Shown piece after piece: positions 1 through 7,856 of a stretch of DNA of 64,000 bases (positions are counted from its first letter, which is position 1; every line of letters starts with the position of its first letter). Origin of the DNA: Parapusillimonas granuli (GTDB lineage: Bacteria > Pseudomonadota > Gammaproteobacteria > Burkholderiales > Burkholderiaceae_B); the NCBI RefSeq assembly GCF_013416525.1, contig NZ_JACCEM010000008.1, forward strand, positions 62,001 through 126,000, read 5' to 3'. The notes under the pieces were generated by a model. It saw only the letters and a program-made list of their open reading frames with translations. It searched no databases and had not been told where the DNA came from. A program made the translations under genes and the position numbers.

Positions 1-179
1 CGCTCGCGCGCCGCCTGGCCCGAGCCGGGGTAAGGCATTACGCCTTGCAGGTGTTCCGCGCCACCGGTTGCGACGACGCGGCGCTGAACCGCGCGCCCAC
101 CTCCGGCTATCCAGGCCCGGCGCTGGTGGAAGAGCTGGCCGCGCTGTTTCCGTCCTTCACCTTGCGCCAAGGCGGCTGA
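1..179 (+). CDS. C-terminal end of an NrdG-like radical-SAM activase (partial)
   Basis: An open frame enters from the left edge and ends at TGA 177-179, giving about 58 residues that finish with ALFPSFTLRQGG. The segment with HYALQVFRATGC followed by YPGPALVEELAALFP resembles the C-terminus of betaproteobacterial anaerobic ribonucleotide reductase activating proteins (NrdG/PflA-like radical-SAM enzymes). The catalytic CxxxCxxC region would lie outside the window, so the assignment rests on the tail alone and is tentative. The frame is certainly coding in style, with strong GC at third positions. The next gene starts 110 bases further on and has its own operator, so the two are probably separate transcripts. 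Confidence 0.45.
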   Translation, partial: LARRLARAGVRHYALQVFRATGCDDAALNRAPTSGYPGPALVEELAALFPSFTLRQGG

Positions 180-229
180 GCCGTCCAGGCGCCGCGGCCG
201 CCGCTCGATGTTTGCATCATGCCGCTTGA

Positions 230-273
230 TTTATGTGCCTTAGGCAATTAATAATATGCCTCAGGCACATAAA
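230..273. promoter_or_regulatory. Nested palindromic operator in front of the MarR-GNAT gene
   Basis: Left arm TTTATGTGCCTTAGGCA (230-246) and right arm TGCCTCAGGCACATAAA (257-273) are inverted repeats with one mismatch in 17, separated by the AT-rich spacer ATTAATAATA. Each arm contains its own small palindrome of the form TGCCT-N-AGGCA, so a dimer could sit on each half. The spacer includes a -10-like TAATAT. The site ends 15 bases before the ATG at 289, where MarR-family autorepressors usually bind. Inference: autoregulatory operator of the downstream MarR domain. Confidence 0.7.
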
Positions 274-288
274 TTCACCTGACCCATC

Positions 289-1209
289 ATGCAATCCAGC
301 GCTCTCCACGCCCGCGCCGAAGCCGTCCGCCGCTTCAACCGCTACTACACGCGCCAGATCGGCGTGCTGCATGAGCACCTCCTGAACAGCAAGTTCTCGC
401 TCACCGAAGTGCGCATTCTCTACGAGCTCGCGCACCGCAGCGGGTTGACGGCCGCGGACCTGTGCCGCGAGCTCGGCCTGAACGCCGGCTATCTGAGCCG
501 GGTGGTCGCCGGCTTCCAGAAAAAGGGCCTGCTCGTGAAGACACGCTCGCCGACGGATGCGCGCACTTTTCAGCTGGAATTGACCGGCCAGGGGCGCGCC
601 ACCTTCGCTCCTTTGAACGACGCCTCCCGCCACGAGGTCATCGCAATGCTGGAGCGCCTGTCGGAACCCGCGCAACAGCAGCTGGTGGACGCCATGGACC
701 AGATCCGGCAATTGCTGGGCGGCTCCAGCGCCAATTACCTGCTGCGCGATCCGCGGCCGGGCGACATGGGCTGGATCGTCCATCGGCACGGCGCGCTGTA
801 TGCGCAGGAATATGGCTGGAACATGGAATTCGAGGCCCTGGTCGCCGAAATCGTCGCCAAGTACGTAAAAGAGCACGACCCGGCGGGCGAACGATGCTGG
901 ATCGCCGAGAAAGACGGCAAGGTCGTGGGCTCGGCGTTCGTCGTCAGGCATGACGCGGAAACCGCCAAGCTGCGGCTGCTCTATGTCGAAGCCGCCGCGC
1001 GCGGCCTGGGCATCGGGCGCCGGCTCGTGGACGAATGCCTGCGTTTCGCCCGGCAGGCCGGCTACACGCGGATGGTGCTGTGGACCAACAGCGTGCTGGT
1101 CGATGCCCGCCGCATCTATGAGCGCGCGGGCTTCCGCCTCATCGAGGAAGCGCCGCACCACAGCTTCGGCAAGGATCTGGTCGGCGAAACCTGGGCGCGC
1201 GATCTGTGA
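289..1209 (+). CDS. MarR-family regulator fused to a GNAT acetyltransferase
   Basis: 306-residue two-domain protein. Residues about 15-145 form a MarR winged helix-turn-helix (the segment LTAADLCRELGLNAGYLSRVV is the recognition region). Residues about 155-306 form a GNAT domain with the acetyl-CoA loop RGLGIGRRL followed by the ARRIYERAGFRL segment typical of motif B. Such bifunctional HTH/GNAT proteins are common in proteobacteria, but their acetyl acceptor is generally unknown. A near-perfect inverted repeat directly upstream suggests autorepression. The stop TGA overlaps the GTG start of the following DMT-family transporter (GTGA), so the pair is likely co-translated and the regulator probably responds to a substrate of that exporter. 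The start has no strong Shine-Dalgarno. Confidence 0.85.
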   Translation: MQSSALHARAEAVRRFNRYYTRQIGVLHEHLLNSKFSLTEVRILYELAHRSGLTAADLCRELGLNAGYLSRVVAGFQKKGLLVKTRSPTDARTFQLELTGQGRATFAPLNDASRHEVIAMLERLSEPAQQQLVDAMDQIRQLLGGSSANYLLRDPRPGDMGWIVHRHGALYAQEYGWNMEFEALVAEIVAKYVKEHDPAGERCWIAEKDGKVVGSAFVVRHDAETAKLRLLYVEAAARGLGIGRRLVDECLRFARQAGYTRMVLWTNSVLVDARRIYERAGFRLIEEAPHHSFGKDLVGETWARDL

Positions 1210-2168
1210 CCGGCCATCGTTCGGCGACGCTGGCCGCCGCGATCACCGGCGTGCTGGTCGGCGCGGCCATGGTGTCCACCCGCGTGGTGTCCCCCGACGC
1301 CTCGCCGGCCACCCTCGCCTTCCTGCGCTATTCCATAGGGCTGTGCGTGCTCGGCGCGCCGGTCCTGCTGCTGTCGCGCACGCGCTTCCCGCTCAAGGAC
1401 GCGGCCGCCATCTCCGCCATCGGAATATTCCAGTTCGCGGTGCTGATCGTGCTGCTCAACTATGCGCTGGAAACCCTGTCCGCCGCCATCTGCTCGCTGG
1501 TTTTCTCCACCATGCCTCTGTTCACCATGTGCCTGGCCATCGCCCTGGGGCACGAGGCATTCCGCCTCGGCAAGCTGGGCGGGCTGGTGCTGGCGATCTG
1601 CGGCGTCGGCTTCCTGCTGTATTCCTCGACGTCCGCCGCCGGCGCCCAGGCAAGCGATCCGGCGGCGCTGGCCGCATTGATCGGCGCGACGGCGATAGGC
1701 GCCGTTTGCAGCATTCTTTATCGTCCTTACCTGCGGCGCTATCCGGCCCTGCCGACCAGTTCGCTGGCGATGTGCGCGGCGGTGGTCTTCCTGACCGGCC
1801 TTTGCCTCGCGACCGGCGAGCCGCTGGCGCCGTCGCTGTCCACCGTCCAGTGGCTGAACGTGGGCTTCATCGGCCTGTCCAGCGGGCTGGGCTATTTCTG
1901 CTGGCTTTGGGCGCTGGCCAAGATCGACGCCAGCCAGGTGGTCGCCTTCCAGGCGCTGGGCCCGGTCACCGCCGCCGCCATAGAACTGGCGCTGTCGCGG
2001 CAACCGCCGTCATGGCAGCTGCCGGTCTCCATCGCGCTGGTGGGTTCGGGGCTGCTGCTGGCCTGCCTGCGGCCCGCCGGCGCGCCGCGCGCCCCCGCCG
2101 CCTCCGGTGGACAAGGCCATCAGCGCCAGCACGGCCAGCACGGAAACGGCGGACGACAGCCACAATGA
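1206..2168 (+). CDS. EamA/DMT-family transporter
   Basis: About 320 residues with ten predicted hydrophobic segments arranged as two EamA repeats (roughly 8-140 and 155-290), as in the drug/metabolite transporter superfamily of inner-membrane exporters. The GTG start overlaps the stop of the MarR-GNAT gene (GTGA), giving tight coupling. The natural EamA fold ends near LLLACLRP. The last 25 or so residues are a Gln/His/Gly-rich tail that reads through the antisense of the converging MFS gene, so the 3' ends overlap by 159 bases. The substrate cannot be told from sequence. The overlap hints at loss of an intergenic stretch between the two genes. Confidence 0.8.
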   Translation: MTGHRSATLAAAITGVLVGAAMVSTRVVSPDASPATLAFLRYSIGLCVLGAPVLLLSRTRFPLKDAAAISAIGIFQFAVLIVLLNYALETLSAAICSLVFSTMPLFTMCLAIALGHEAFRLGKLGGLVLAICGVGFLLYSSTSAAGAQASDPAALAALIGATAIGAVCSILYRPYLRRYPALPTSSLAMCAAVVFLTGLCLATGEPLAPSLSTVQWLNVGFIGLSSGLGYFCWLWALAKIDASQVVAFQALGPVTAAAIELALSRQPPSWQLPVSIALVGSGLLLACLRPAGAPRAPAASGGQGHQRQHGQHGNGGRQPQ

Positions 2169-3278
2169 CTGCACGCCGAACGCATCGAGGCAGACGCCGA
2201 AAAGCCATGGCGCCAGTGCCTGCGCGATGCGCGCGGGAACCATGAGCACGCCCTGGCGCCTGCCATAGCCGGCCGGGCCGAATATCACCAGGGGCAGCGT
2301 GCCCTTGGCGATGGTCAGAACACCGTTGCCCGCGCCATGCAGCACCCCGAAGATCGCCGCCGCGGGCGCGCCGATGGCGCCGAAGGCGAGCGCGCCGATC
2401 GGGTGCAAAGACGCGGCGATGCGGGCGGAAATCAAAGGGTGCAGCTTGCGCAGCAGCCCGAACTCCAGCAGCCGCGCCGCCACCTGGGCTGGGCCGATGA
2501 GCGCGCCCACCATGACCGCGGTGGCCAGGCTTGCCCCGCCCTCCTGCAGTAGCCGGGGCAAATGCGCGGCCATCGCCGTGCTGATGAACCAGGTCGCCGC
2601 GAACACGAAAGAAAGCGCGCAGGACGCCCAGAAATGGCGGCTTTCAGGCACCGTTGCCGGGACGTCCTCCAAGACGCCGTCCGCCGGCGCTGCCGCGTCG
2701 GCGGCGCCTGGCGTCGCCGGGCTGGGCAGGCTCAGATTCAATGCCAGTCCGACCGTCAGATGCAGCGCCGCCCAGACGAAACAGGCATTGCGCCAGCCGA
2801 CCTGCAGTTCCAGATAGCTCGACAGCGGCCAGCCGACCGTGCTGGCGAAGCCCGCGATCAGCGTGATGCCGGTGATGACCCCGCGCGACCGGGTCCCGTA
2901 GAGCGCCACCAGCGCCGAAAACGCGGCGTCGTACAGCCCGCAGCCCATTCCAACGCCAATGACCAGCCAGGCCGCCAGCATGCCCGCCGGCCCGTCGGCC
3001 AGGCCCAGACCCGCCAGCCCCAGCGCAAAGACGACGCTGGACGCCGCCAGGACGGACCGGCCCGCGGAACGGTCGATGAGGCGCCCGGCATACGGGCCCA
3101 GCATGGCGGAAACGATGAGGGCCGCGCTGAACGCGGCGAACACCATGGCCACGGACACGCCGATGTCGCGCGCCATGGACTCGGCCAGCATGGCCGGCAG
3201 GTAATAGGACGAAGCCCAGGCCAAGGTTTGCGCGATTCCCAACCTGATTGCGACACCGACATTGGGTTCAGCGGTCAT
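2010..3278 (-). CDS. MFS transporter
   Basis: 422-residue protein with about 12 hydrophobic segments. The central cytoplasmic loop (about 195-225, Pro/Ala rich) is as expected for the major facilitator superfamily, in the group of single-polypeptide transporters resembling YbfB/OFA types. The start ATG at 3278 has a good Shine-Dalgarno-like GGAAGAAG upstream. The final transmembrane helix ends around LMALS. The remaining roughly 35 residues (Gly-rich, then Gln/Arg-rich) are encoded opposite the EamA transporter tail, so these two convergent genes share 159 bases. No substrate motif is visible. A palindrome lies 22 bases upstream of the start. Confidence 0.8.
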   Translation of the reverse strand: MTAEPNVGVAIRLGIAQTLAWASSYYLPAMLAESMARDIGVSVAMVFAAFSAALIVSAMLGPYAGRLIDRSAGRSVLAASSVVFALGLAGLGLADGPAGMLAAWLVIGVGMGCGLYDAAFSALVALYGTRSRGVITGITLIAGFASTVGWPLSSYLELQVGWRNACFVWAALHLTVGLALNLSLPSPATPGAADAAAPADGVLEDVPATVPESRHFWASCALSFVFAATWFISTAMAAHLPRLLQEGGASLATAVMVGALIGPAQVAARLLEFGLLRKLHPLISARIAASLHPIGALAFGAIGAPAAAIFGVLHGAGNGVLTIAKGTLPLVIFGPAGYGRRQGVLMVPARIAQALAPWLFGVCLDAFGVQSLWLSSAVSVLAVLALMALSTGGGGGARRAGGPQAGQQQPRTHQRDGDRQLP

Positions 3279-3299
3279 TCTTTTCTTCTTCCGGGCCGA

Positions 3300-3326
3300 G
3301 GGTTCAGACCCATTGGGTCTGACCCC
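3300..3326. repeat. GGGTTCAGACCCA / TGGGTCTGACCCC palindrome
   Basis: Two 13-base arms with one mismatch and a single-base spacer form a hairpin-capable palindrome just upstream of the MFS gene. The core GGGTCTGACCC resembles REP-like elements associated in other proteobacteria with RAYT transposases, but it could equally be an operator. Only this copy was noticed in the window. Confidence 0.4.
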
Positions 3327-3360
3327 ATATCCAGCCTACGTGATTGTTACGGCGCCTTGA

Positions 3361-3654
3361 CCTCATCCCGCATCGGCTGCGGCGGCACATGGGTTTGCCA
3401 TACTGATATGGACGTTCACCGACTTCCGTATTTTACGCAAGCCCCACGCCGGGCACCAAATAGACCTGTCGACCCAGACGTCGATCGAATCGGACGCCTT
3501 TTATTTTCATGTCACGTTTACCAAGACCTTGCGGCAAGACGGCAGCCTGGTCGCAAAAAAGACCTGGACGGACCACATCCCACGAAGGTATCAGCAAGCC
3601 ATAGCGTGTCAACGCCGGCCCGTCCCCCGCGGGTCAGGCCGGCATGGCGCTTGA
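3361..3654 (+). pseudogene. Remnant of a CocE/NonD (S15-type) hydrolase C-terminus
   Basis: An open stretch without a convincing start ends at TGA 3652-3654. It contains the segments HQIDLSTQTSIESDAFYFHV, TFTKTLRQDGSLVAKKTW and TDHIPRRYQ. This pattern (dF-HVt-L---dG--va-k-W---IPRr) is the signature of the C-terminal jelly-roll end of CocE/NonD family hydrolases. Nothing of the catalytic alpha/beta domain is present upstream, because the MFS promoter lies there. I read it as a decayed 3' fragment left after a deletion. The family assignment is from memory of the motif and is moderate at best. Confidence 0.4.
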
Positions 3655-3780
3655 CCGGCCTACCAGTATCCCCTACGCTGCAGAAAATTACACAATAAGT
3701 TTTCGCAAGTCATTATTTGCGCAGTCTGCGCGGCACATGATCAACCAGCAGAAAAAAACCGAACCAAAAAGGAGAAGACA

Positions 3781-4023
3781 ATGGACAAAGAGGCAATACA
3801 CGAGCCTAGCCTTTACAAGCTTATTATTCTTGTTGCCTGCATTGTGGTTGCAATGTTCTTTGCGACTGCGCTGGTGGCGCTTGTATTCATGCCAAACCAG
3901 CTCATTGCTGGCATGCTGTTTGAAGATATAGCGTTTCTTCTGCCTCTGGCCTTATCCACCCTATGTAGCGCAAGCGTCTTAGCCTGGTATGTTCAATCAC
4001 ATAGGTGCAGGTCCAAGAGGTAA
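3781..4023 (+). CDS. Small two-helix membrane protein, unknown function
   Basis: 80 residues. The start ATG is preceded by a strong Shine-Dalgarno (AAGGAG, 8 bases upstream), which is why this frame is preferred over an overlapping longer one. The protein has two hydrophobic helices (about 13-36 and 41-70) and a short basic tail, so it is an inner-membrane protein with both ends on the same side. Base composition is clearly more AT-rich than its neighbours, which suggests recent acquisition. No family recognised. A GC-rich hairpin follows 41 bases after the stop. Confidence 0.6.
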   Translation: MDKEAIHEPSLYKLIILVACIVVAMFFATALVALVFMPNQLIAGMLFEDIAFLLPLALSTLCSASVLAWYVQSHRCRSKR

Positions 4024-4064
4024 CGAGAAACACTGACTGCTGAACGACAAACATGCCAGGAAGC

Positions 4065-4083
4065 GCCGGCCGTGATGGCCGGC
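4065..4083. terminator. Hairpin between converging genes
   Basis: Perfect 7-base arms GCCGGCC (4065-4071) and GGCCGGC (4077-4083) around GTGAT. It sits between the small membrane protein gene (+) and the cytochrome c gene (-). Only a weak T-tract follows on the plus strand, so termination may be partial or factor-assisted. Confidence 0.45.
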
Positions 4084-4089
4084 ACCTTA

Positions 4090-4476
4090 TCATGGCGTCA
4101 CGAGCTGGATCTCTATGCTCTGGTAGTACGCTGCGAGGTTGGCCATGTCGTCGTCACTGAGTCCGGCAGCCATTAGGTTCATCACCTCGTTCTCGCGCGC
4201 CTTGGATTTGAAATCCTTCAGCGCTTTCACCAGGTACATTTCGTTCTGGCCGGCAAGATTGGGTGCGTCGGGAGCCGTTGCAATCCCTTTGGCGCCGTGA
4301 CACACCGCACATTGCATGGACTTGGCCCGCCCGGCCTCGATATCCGCGCTCCACGAAGGCGCGACCAGGCCGACCAGGCCAAGAGCAACAACAAGCGAAA
4401 CCAAGCCGCCCCGCCTGGGAGCGAACCCGCCATCGTCGCTCCCAGCCAGCCGCCGGATGCTGCTACTTCCCTTCAT
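4090..4476 (-). CDS. Secreted class I cytochrome c
   Basis: 128 residues from the ATG at 4476 (MKGSSSIRRL). An upstream in-frame ATG at 4509 would read through the end of the preceding dehydrogenase, so the internal start is preferred. It has a basic N-region, a hydrophobic signal segment ending near APSWSADIE, one haem site CAVCH, and a likely axial Met in MNLMAAGLSDDDMANLAAYY. Small cytochromes of this type accept electrons from PQQ dehydrogenases in the periplasm. Here the preceding gene is the 3' end of a PQQ sugar dehydrogenase that overlaps this start by 14 bases. Because that partner is truncated, the cytochrome may now be orphaned and may lack its native promoter. Confidence 0.8.
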   Translation of the reverse strand: MKGSSSIRRLAGSDDGGFAPRRGGLVSLVVALGLVGLVAPSWSADIEAGRAKSMQCAVCHGAKGIATAPDAPNLAGQNEMYLVKALKDFKSKARENEVMNLMAAGLSDDDMANLAAYYQSIEIQLVTP

Positions 4477-4624
4477 ACGCGACCCGATAAATGGCGCCCA
4501 CCATGTCATCCGAGATCAGCATGGAGCCGTCAGGCAAAAAGGCGACGTCGACGGGACGGCCGAGATACTCGTTCTTGTCGCTCAACCAGCCTTCCGCAAA
4601 GATCTCCGCTACGCTCGATGCTTG
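4463..4624 (-). pseudogene. 5'-truncated PQQ-dependent sugar (sorbosone) dehydrogenase
   Basis: The last 50 or so codons of a GSDH/sorbosone-type dehydrogenase are intact: residues reading GRPVDVAFLPDGSMLISDDM then VGAIYRVAYEGK and TAG at 4463-4465. This is the conserved final blade of the beta-propeller. Going upstream, homology stops at about 4625, where an in-frame TAG appears and the sequence no longer looks related. The catalytic part is missing. The break lies next to the end of the capsule island (lyase gene at 4716), so the island insertion or a linked deletion probably removed it. The intact 3' end overlaps the cytochrome c start as in a normal dehydrogenase-cytochrome pair. Confidence 0.65.
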
Positions 4625-4715
4625 CTTCTAGAGCATTCTTCGTAAAGAGGCTGAATCGCCGTCCACTATTTGGCCGAGTGACAAAAGACGTTGAAGCGTG
4701 GCAAGTCGGCGGATA

Positions 4716-5924
4716 TCAGTCTGTACAGCCCACGACCCTACGCGGTCCGGGCAGTTGGGTGTCCACGGAGGTGTTGCCCGCGAACTTTCGTATCTTCTCG
4801 GCCAGTTCCTGCGTCGGTTTCTCGTAACCGTAGCAGTACGGGGGCGTCGGAGCCGATTCGGGGCGGTAGTCCTGCAACACTGGCTTCGCATCGCCAAGAT
4901 ACAGGTTGTCTTTCAAGCGCAGAAAGGCCTTGTAGTCGCGGGTATAGCCATAATGGGACTTCAATTTCTCGTAGGCCCCACGATCGGATTCGCCGTTGGC
5001 CAGCGCACTGCGTTCGGGCGCGATGGGGATATAGCGGCAGTAATTCACGTCGATGCCGTGCACCGTGGGAAAGAACTTGGGCTCTGCGCACTTGCGCTGG
5101 GAATCGTTGTTGAAGATGTTTCCTTCGACCAGGGCTTTGGCCTCCAGGCTGAAGCTCATGCCGTAGAAATCCCAGTTCTCCAATAGGTTGTTGAACAAGT
5201 GGAAGGTGCCGAACTGCGCCCGGGGATTGCGCTGCACGGTGTTGAAGAAATAGTTGTGGTGCAGCGTGACGCGCGCGATCGAATCGCGCTCATAGTTGTG
5301 AAACAGGTTCTTCGAGGTAATGTTGTTCAGCAGCATGACCTTGTTTGAGTTGTGGAACTTGGTCCACGAGATCGTCACGTCGGTCGAACCGTTCTTCACA
5401 TTGAGCAGGCGGTCGGACATCCGCGACAGGTCCAGGTGGTGAACCCACACGTCGCGGCTGCCGTTGGCCACATTCACGGCTTGCGTGATCCGGGTCAGAC
5501 GCCCATCTATCGTCAGATGCGTCAGGATGACGTTCCGGCTTCCATATACGCCCAGCCCGTCATCGATCAAGGCCACCCGCTTGCCGCGTCCGTCTATTGT
5601 CGTGTTGGACGGCACGCGCAACTGCGAATCCAGGACGACGGTCATGTCGGAGGCGAAGCGTATCCACGTCGGCCCTTTGCGGGCCTGCTCCAGTGCCGCG
5701 CGCAGCGTGCCGGGCCCCGCGTCCTGGTCCGAGGTCACTTCAACGAACTTCCCGCCCAGCCCGCCCGTGGCCTCGGCGCCATAGCCTTCGCGCTGTTGCA
5801 GCAGCGCGGCAACGAACGGGCAGTGTTCATCCGGCGCCGCGCAGCGCTCGCCGGCCGCCGCCGAGCCGCCATACAGCGCGGCCAGTACCAGCAGCCAGTT
5901 CAACATTTTCTTTCGCGCAAACAT
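4716..5924 (-). CDS. vexL: Secreted PL1-family polysaccharide lyase, probable Vi-type capsule lyase
   Basis: 402 residues with an N-terminal signal peptide (hydrophobic LLVLAALYGG, cleavage near SAAA-GE). A second ATG at 5906 with a GAAAG Shine-Dalgarno is an alternative start. The parallel beta-helix pattern of polysaccharide lyase family 1 is clear. It includes VWVHHLDLS, the segment DRLLNVKNGSTDVTISWTKF that carries the calcium-site acids, and HHNYFFNTVQRNPRAQFG with the catalytic-type Arg, followed by FHLFNNLLENW. It is the last gene of the capsule operon, 12 bases after vexE. A periplasmic lyase acting on Vi polymer (VexL) has been described for Achromobacter, and the position and family fit that role. 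Specificity for the polymer made here is inferred. Confidence 0.75.
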   Translation of the reverse strand: MFARKKMLNWLLVLAALYGGSAAAGERCAAPDEHCPFVAALLQQREGYGAEATGGLGGKFVEVTSDQDAGPGTLRAALEQARKGPTWIRFASDMTVVLDSQLRVPSNTTIDGRGKRVALIDDGLGVYGSRNVILTHLTIDGRLTRITQAVNVANGSRDVWVHHLDLSRMSDRLLNVKNGSTDVTISWTKFHNSNKVMLLNNITSKNLFHNYERDSIARVTLHHNYFFNTVQRNPRAQFGTFHLFNNLLENWDFYGMSFSLEAKALVEGNIFNNDSQRKCAEPKFFPTVHGIDVNYCRYIPIAPERSALANGESDRGAYEKLKSHYGYTRDYKAFLRLKDNLYLGDAKPVLQDYRPESAPTPPYCYGYEKPTQELAEKIRKFAGNTSVDTQLPGPRRVVGCTD

Positions 5925-5936
5925 CGAAGCCGCCCG

Positions 5937-7856
5937 CTATTGTTGCGCGGAGCGATCCGCGGACGTCACGTGGCGCCAGATCCCGCCGCTCAGGCGCAGG
6001 TTCTCCGGCTCGCTGGCCAAGTGTTCCCGAAGCCGTTCAAAATACGCCTTCTGCCAGCGCTGCGAATGGGCTTGCGCATCCTCGCCCGGATTGGCCGCGG
6101 GCAGCATTTCGAGCGTATAGGCCACATGGCCGTTCTCCCAGCGGGGCGCGTAGAAGACCGACGGCACGCCCAAGCGATACGCCAGATGGGACGCGAAGGC
6201 CGAGTATGTCACTTCCTGTCCTTCGAAGGTCGTGCGCGGCGCAGCCGGGTTGGCTGCGCCATCGACCGCCAGGCACAGTACATAGCCTGAGTTGATCGCG
6301 CGCATGCAGGCCTTGGCGACCTGGGCCTCGGTCTGGTCGGCGGTGGAAATCAGCGCCGCCGAATAGCTGGTCTGGGCAATGCTGGGCGCCGTTGCCAGCC
6401 AGCGCGAAGGAATGCCCAATAGTTCCAGGGCCATCAATCCGGCGTACATGGGGCCCACGTGCGCGGTGGCGACCACCACACCGCGCCCGGCCGCCAGCAG
6501 CGGCGCAAAGAAGCGCTCGCCGGTATCCAGTTCGCCCAGTAGCTGCATGGCCTCTTCGGCGCGCTCCTCGCGGCATTCGAGCCAGTCGAAGAGCAGATGA
6601 TCGACCATATGTCCCCAGCGCGCCCGGCGCTCCCAGGTCGCGCGATCGATGGATGTGTCGCCGCGCAGCGACCAGGCCCAGTCCAGGCGCGCCTGCGGAA
6701 TGGGAGCGGTATCCAGCCTTTCTTCCATGCGGGCCAGGGCTTCCTGGAAGGTGTCTGGAAGCTTCACGCTGCGCGTCGCGATGTATCGCGTGAACAGCGC
6801 CTCGGCCTCTTCCTTGCGGCCCGCCTGCGACAGCGCGCCGATGGCGGCCCGCTGCCACAGCGGCTTGTCCGGGGACTTTTCGACCAGTGTCATCAACTGA
6901 TCCGCCGCAGCCTCATACTGCAGGGTGTAGCGCAGCGCGCGGGCATACAGGACACGCGTCTGCTCCAGTTCCGGCGCCAGCTCGATGGCCCGCGCCAGCG
7001 GCGCCACCGATTCCTTGTAGCGGCCGGCGCGCAGCAGCGTTTCCCCATAAAGCGTCAACAACCTCACGTCGTCCGGCGCCGCCTGCAACCCGGCGTCGAA
7101 ATGCGCCAGCGCGTGCACCTTGCGATCTTCCTCGGTGCCGCGCCGTAGATGTGCACGCCCAAGTACCGAGCGCAGCGCCGCGCCGTCATGGCCCGCGCGC
7201 AGCGCGGCGTCGCCAAGCCGGATCGCCGCCCCGCTGCGGCCATCCTCCAATAGCGCTCGGACAGCGGTCGTCGCCACGCGTTCGTTCGGCAACTTGTCCG
7301 GATCCAGCGCCGCCGCGATGCCCGCCGCCTCGGCCACATCACCGTTGCGCATGAAAGCCGTCATCCACGAGTATGCTTCGCCCGGCTCGCTTTGAGCGAC
7401 GGCGAGGGTGTTGCGGGCAAGGTCGGCCGCCTCGGCGCCTCGTCCCGCCTGCACGCGCAACTGAATCCGCGCGGCATGCAAGACCGCGTTGCCAGGCTCG
7501 ATGCCGGCGGCGGCGTCCGCCTCGGCAATCGCTTTACTCCACTGCTGCGTGCGGCCGTAAAGACTGGCGAGCAGGCGGCGCTCTTCGACGCGCGAGGGAT
7601 AAACGGCAATGAGCACGCCCAGCGCGGCGATGGCGGGTTCGAAGCGGCCCTCTCGGATGAAGGGTGAAACCAGCAATCGCCGGACATCGCGCCAGCCGTC
7701 CTCTGCTTGCCGCAACGCCGGTTCGAGCGCGGCCATATCGCGCTCGGGGTGGGCCGCAGCGCGGATCTGACCGATGATTTCCCGCAAGCGGACGGCGGCG
7801 CTCTGCGCGTCGGCGCCGGCCGGGGGCAGGCGGCTTTCGATAGCCGTGTCATCCAT
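5937..7856 (-). CDS. vexE: VexE-like TPR protein with LpxL-type acyltransferase domain
   Basis: 639 residues, no signal peptide. Residues about 60-380 are helical TPR repeats (for example LLTLYGETLLRAGRYKESVA). Residues about 440-630 resemble the LpxL/HtrB lysophospholipid acyltransferase fold (VVVATAHVGPMYAGLMALEL, then a VLCLAVDGAANP strand). VexE of Salmonella Typhi is an LpxL homologue needed for the lipid terminus that keeps Vi on the cell surface. The same job is inferred here. The classical H-x4-D/E motif is not evident: the conserved His is followed by GPMYA. The start overlaps the vexD stop (ATGGATGA), and vexL follows after 12 bases. Confidence 0.75.
   Translation of the reverse strand: MDDTAIESRLPPAGADAQSAAVRLREIIGQIRAAAHPERDMAALEPALRQAEDGWRDVRRLLVSPFIREGRFEPAIAALGVLIAVYPSRVEERRLLASLYGRTQQWSKAIAEADAAAGIEPGNAVLHAARIQLRVQAGRGAEAADLARNTLAVAQSEPGEAYSWMTAFMRNGDVAEAAGIAAALDPDKLPNERVATTAVRALLEDGRSGAAIRLGDAALRAGHDGAALRSVLGRAHLRRGTEEDRKVHALAHFDAGLQAAPDDVRLLTLYGETLLRAGRYKESVAPLARAIELAPELEQTRVLYARALRYTLQYEAAADQLMTLVEKSPDKPLWQRAAIGALSQAGRKEEAEALFTRYIATRSVKLPDTFQEALARMEERLDTAPIPQARLDWAWSLRGDTSIDRATWERRARWGHMVDHLLFDWLECREERAEEAMQLLGELDTGERFFAPLLAAGRGVVVATAHVGPMYAGLMALELLGIPSRWLATAPSIAQTSYSAALISTADQTEAQVAKACMRAINSGYVLCLAVDGAANPAAPRTTFEGQEVTYSAFASHLAYRLGVPSVFYAPRWENGHVAYTLEMLPAANPGEDAQAHSQRWQKAYFERLREHLASEPENLRLSGGIWRHVTSADRSAQQ

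Noticed and set aside
3644..3931. An overlapping plus-strand frame across the small membrane gene
   Set aside because: It lacks a ribosome site, while the 3781 start has a strong AAGGAG and gives a coherent two-helix protein.
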